Made by a program: the position numbers and the translations under genes. A stretch of DNA of 64,000 nucleotides. It comes from Zonotrichia leucophrys gambelii (taxonomy: Eukaryota > Chordata > Aves > Passeriformes > Passerellidae). Shown here one piece after another: positions 63,201 to 64,000 of the stretch. Numbering within the stretch: position 1 is the first letter of the stretch; every line of letters starts with the position of its first letter. The stretch is from assembly GCF_028769735.1 (NCBI RefSeq), contig NC_088171.1:97591412-97655411 (forward strand). The letters are read 5' to 3'. The notes beneath the pieces were generated by a model. That model worked only from the letters and a program-made list of their open reading frames with translations. It was not told where the DNA came from and did no database searches.

Positions 63201-63472
63201 GTACTGCAACGCTTCCAACTGTCATATCGACAGGGAGCTATCGTCTCTGAAAAACCCATTTCTGAGTGACTCTGGAATTAACATGAGGTTAAAGATGGCC
63301 AACTGCCCAATGTATGGTGAAGATGTCCAGCTGAACTGGCTGCTTGAAAATTTGCGTAATGAGAACAAAACCCTGAAGTTCAATTTGTGCGCGCAAATTA
63401 TAACCTACAGTGGTGTCCCAATGGATCAGTTTTGGAAAGACTGTGTGAATGTCACATTGGGTCCAAGGGAAG
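54225..63472 (+). CDS. Transglutaminase-family protein, Cys-rich, divergent (partial, 10 exons)
   Basis: Coding segments: 54225-54231, 56558-56737, 57058-57300, 58227-58345, 58862-58990, 59228-59405, 60335-60467, 61260-61363, 61466-61708, 63146-63472. This gives 554 full codons plus one base; the gene runs off the right edge. The family normally forms Ca2+-dependent isopeptide bonds between Gln and Lys. Visible: N-terminal beta-sandwich (about 3-140, with RRGQ and FNPWC), the core from 144, and the triad C276, H333, D356 matching C277, H335, D358 of TGM2. Exon sizes 129, 178, 104 and 243 are typical of TGM genes. Oddities: Gly after the nucleophile, Glu at the W241 position, acidic calcium ligands replaced, 32 cysteines. 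No signal peptide is visible. Wording such as WNGSVPILQQWY is nearest to TGM4 by eye, but the paralogue is not settled. It could be an active, modified or pseudo-enzyme. Confidence 0.93.
54232..56557 (+). other. Transglutaminase intron 1
   Basis: About 2.3 kb and AT-rich, with a T-run near 55292-55308. The minus-strand frame 54640-55023 has no recognisable content. No named repeat. Confidence 0.7.
56558..56737 (+). CDS. Transglutaminase coding exon 2
   Basis: Residues 3-63, the first part of the N-terminal beta-sandwich, with the family motif RRGQ-F-L (IIRRGQAFSL). Two cysteines (LNCPSNC) sit near the N-terminus. Acceptor ctgcag, donor gtagtc. Confidence 0.93.
57058..57300 (+). CDS. Transglutaminase coding exon 3
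   Basis: Residues 63-144, nine cysteines in about 80 residues, ending FYVLFNPWC as in the family. The acceptor is gaaaag after a T-rich tract; a nearby ctcag at 57060-57064 would break the frame, so the former is chosen. Donor gtaaga. Confidence 0.9.
57585..57780 (+). mobile_element. CR1 LINE 3' fragment in transglutaminase intron 3
   Basis: Sense orientation: 'gagcactagcacaggctgcccagag', 'ggaggttggaccagatcacctcc', 'ccccttccaactt', ending 'gtaattctgtga'. These are successive CR1 3' motifs in diverged form. Confidence 0.88.
58227..58345 (+). CDS. Transglutaminase coding exon 4
   Basis: Residues 144-183 (DDPVYLDNQ, EEYVLNEHG, RPWHFGQ), the linker into the catalytic core; EYVLN and PWxFGQ are family hallmarks. 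119 nt as in other TGM genes. Acceptor ttccag, donor gtatat. Confidence 0.93.
58862..58990 (+). CDS. Transglutaminase coding exon 5
   Basis: Residues 184-226, opening FEDGILDICLKILD, nearly identical to the TGM2 equivalent. 129 nt, the family's standard size. Acceptor cctcag, donor gtaaga. Confidence 0.95.
59228..59405 (+). CDS. Transglutaminase coding exon 6 (nucleophile Cys)
   Basis: Residues 227-286. Contains W253, the segment GSVPILQQWY and R272-Y-G-Y-C276-G-S-L. C276 aligns with the catalytic cysteine, but the family's C-W-V/A-F reads C-G-S-L here. Upstream, E240-N-S-D-Y-L-K-G replaces the calcium loop W-D-N-N-Y-G-D-G of TGM2. Size 178 nt, as in TGM2. Acceptor ttctag, donor gtatga. Confidence 0.95.
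59406..60334 (+). other. Transglutaminase intron 6
   Basis: About 930 bp; contains one short antisense CR1 piece at 59700-59770 and otherwise AT-rich sequence. Confidence 0.8.
59700..59770 (-). mobile_element. Short CR1 LINE fragment
   Basis: 'gaatcatagagtaattggggttggaaag' type start of an antisense CR1 3' end, about 70 bp. Confidence 0.75.
60335..60467 (+). CDS. Transglutaminase coding exon 7
   Basis: Residues 286-330, beginning RCLGIPSRVVT (strong family match). The following calcium-binding loop, N-S-A-H-D-x-N-x-N in TGM2, reads CFPCSIENPL here and has lost the Asp. The nucleophile-to-His spacing is one residue shorter than in TGM2. Acceptor ttacag, donor gtaaat. Confidence 0.93.
60895..60939. 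repeat. 20-bp direct repeat, period 25
   Basis: ATGGAATTCTTATAAATCTT occurs at 60895-60914 and at 60920-60939 in transglutaminase intron 7. Confidence 0.9.
60951..61028. repeat. Perfect 39-bp tandem duplication
   Basis: The unit at 60951-60989 is repeated exactly at 60990-61028. It lies in transglutaminase intron 7, 230 bp before exon 8. Exact identity suggests a recent event or a length-variable locus. Confidence 0.95.
61260..61363 (+). CDS. Transglutaminase coding exon 8 (His and Asp of the triad)
   Basis: Residues 330-365. W330-R-Y-H333-C-W-N-E-S-W aligns with the TGM2 His335 motif, and W352-Q-C-L-D356-P-T-P-L-E aligns with the Asp358 motif; the 23-residue His-Asp spacing is preserved. 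A CC pair (348-349) is unusual. 104 nt, standard size. Acceptor ctacag, donor gtaatt. Confidence 0.96.
61466..61708 (+). CDS. Transglutaminase coding exon 9
   Basis: Residues 365-446. VRSIREGELDLDYD and FSRVNSNYVGW match the family; N396 corresponds to calcium ligand N398 of TGM2, but D400 is N398 here. Ends EDITGAYKYEL. Acceptor tttag, donor gtatga. Confidence 0.94.
61755..61792. repeat. Perfect 17-bp inverted repeat (hairpin)
   Basis: Arms 61755-61771 (AATCATATAAAATGTGA) and 61776-61792 are exact reverse complements with a 4-nt loop. It begins 46 nt after the exon 9 donor and would form a tight RNA hairpin in intron 9. Confidence 0.9.
61941..61995. repeat. (GGATA)n microsatellite, 11 units
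   Basis: Seven GGATA, two GGACA and two GGATA units, directly abutting the CR1 fragment that follows. It probably grew from the CR1 3' tail. Confidence 0.95.
61996..62350 (-). mobile_element. CR1 LINE 3' fragment in transglutaminase intron 9
   Basis: Antisense: 'tttcagctggaaggacctacaatgaccatctcatcc' type wording, then 'tgttcctaatgtctagactaaacctccc' and 'ttgctgctcagcctgc'. Its 3' end is next to the GGATA microsatellite. Confidence 0.88.
62727..62744. repeat. Short (GGTT)n tract
   Basis: About four and a half GGTT units in transglutaminase intron 9. Confidence 0.8.
63146..63472 (+). CDS. Transglutaminase coding exon 10 (last visible)
   Basis: Residues 446-555: end of the core and start of the first C-terminal beta-barrel. 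L445 and N450 stand where TGM2 has calcium ligands E447 and E452. Five cysteines and sequons NAS, NKT and NVT are present. Acceptor aacag, donor gtaaga; the open frame running past the donor to 63495 is intronic. Confidence 0.92.
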
Positions 63473-64000
63473 GTAAGAGGGTGAAATTGTCTTGACACTC
63501 AGCTGTTTTTCAGAGCTAGTTGGTTTTTAGGATCTGTGGAGACTTCCTAATAGTGGTGGGAAGTGAGATGTGCAGTGTTAAATATTGACAGCTGAATTCC
63601 CTTTAGGGTGATCACTCAAAAATCAACACCATGTCAATTCTACATGTATAGTGACAAGTAAATTGTAGTCTTTCCTTAATTTCTCAAGGTTTAGAGATTC
63701 TTATGATAGTTTAAAAAATTGTTTCATTGAAATTTCAATTCTGAACTCCATACTCAATACAAAGATAAAGCTGCAGCTGTCTATCAGAAAAGTAATGTTT
63801 TCTTTGGCCAGAAGATATCAGCCAGTGTAAAACACTTGCTTAGAGCACCTAGGCATACCATATGCTTGGAAGTGCAAACGTGTAGCAGAACATCAACACC
63901 TGTTTTCATGGTTAATGTCTTTTTTCTAGAAGAAACAAGATCTCTTTCATTAAACCACACCATTATAAGACAGAATTTCATACTGATATTAAAATTCTAT
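63473..64000 (+). other. Transglutaminase intron 10 (incomplete)
   Basis: Intronic sequence to the window edge. The exons for the rest of the C-terminal barrels (normally three more in TGM genes) are not in view. Confidence 0.8.

Noticed and set aside
54225..63472. Interpretation as erythrocyte band 4.2 (EPB42)
   Set aside because: Band 4.2 lacks the active-site Cys, which is present here as C276, and the remaining sequence is no closer to it than to TGM2 or TGM4 by eye.
63473..63495. In-frame stop shortly after exon 10
   Set aside because: It follows a good donor (gtaaga) at the position where TGM exon 10 should splice, so it is not taken as premature truncation.

Overview
The window is vertebrate nuclear DNA, almost certainly from a bird and probably a songbird. 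The evidence is spliced genes with long AT-rich introns, several truncated CR1 LINE fragments of avian type, one solo retroviral LTR that resembles passerine ERVL elements as I remember them, and a CpG-rich promoter. There are no prokaryotic features (operons, CRISPR, IS elements). I recognise no RNA genes.

Layout. 1-2160: upstream intergenic DNA with nothing recognisable. 2160-3783: a repeat block made of a CR1 fragment, an LTR-like element with TATA box and poly(A) signal, and a solo LTR with a perfect 5-bp target duplication. 3840-4230: GC-rich promoter of TMX3. 4019-30601: the complete TMX3 gene on the + strand, 16 coding exons and 457 codons, encoding an ER transmembrane thiol-disulfide oxidoreductase with an intact CGHC site. 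30602 to about 33340: probable TMX3 3' UTR. 33340-54224: about 21 kb of intergenic DNA in which I recognise no gene. 54225-63472 and beyond the right edge: a transglutaminase (TGM) family gene on the + strand. Ten coding exons (554 complete codons) are visible; the C-terminal barrel exons lie outside.

The item of most interest is the transglutaminase. Its frame is open across ten exons with good splice sites and family-typical exon sizes, so it looks like a working gene. The Cys-His-Asp triad is in place (C276, H333, D356). Yet the Trp after the nucleophile is Gly, the position of the transition-state Trp (W241 in TGM2) is Glu, and the acidic calcium ligands of the family are largely missing. 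The N-terminal 554 residues contain 32 cysteines. This suggests a lineage-restricted, Cys-rich transglutaminase homologue with altered or lost calcium-dependent cross-linking activity. In the human genome no TGM gene lies next to TMX3, as far as I recall.

The two genes are independent and do not form an obvious functional unit. Exon boundaries were read by hand from splice consensus, frame continuity and remembered family sequences; no alignment program or database was used.
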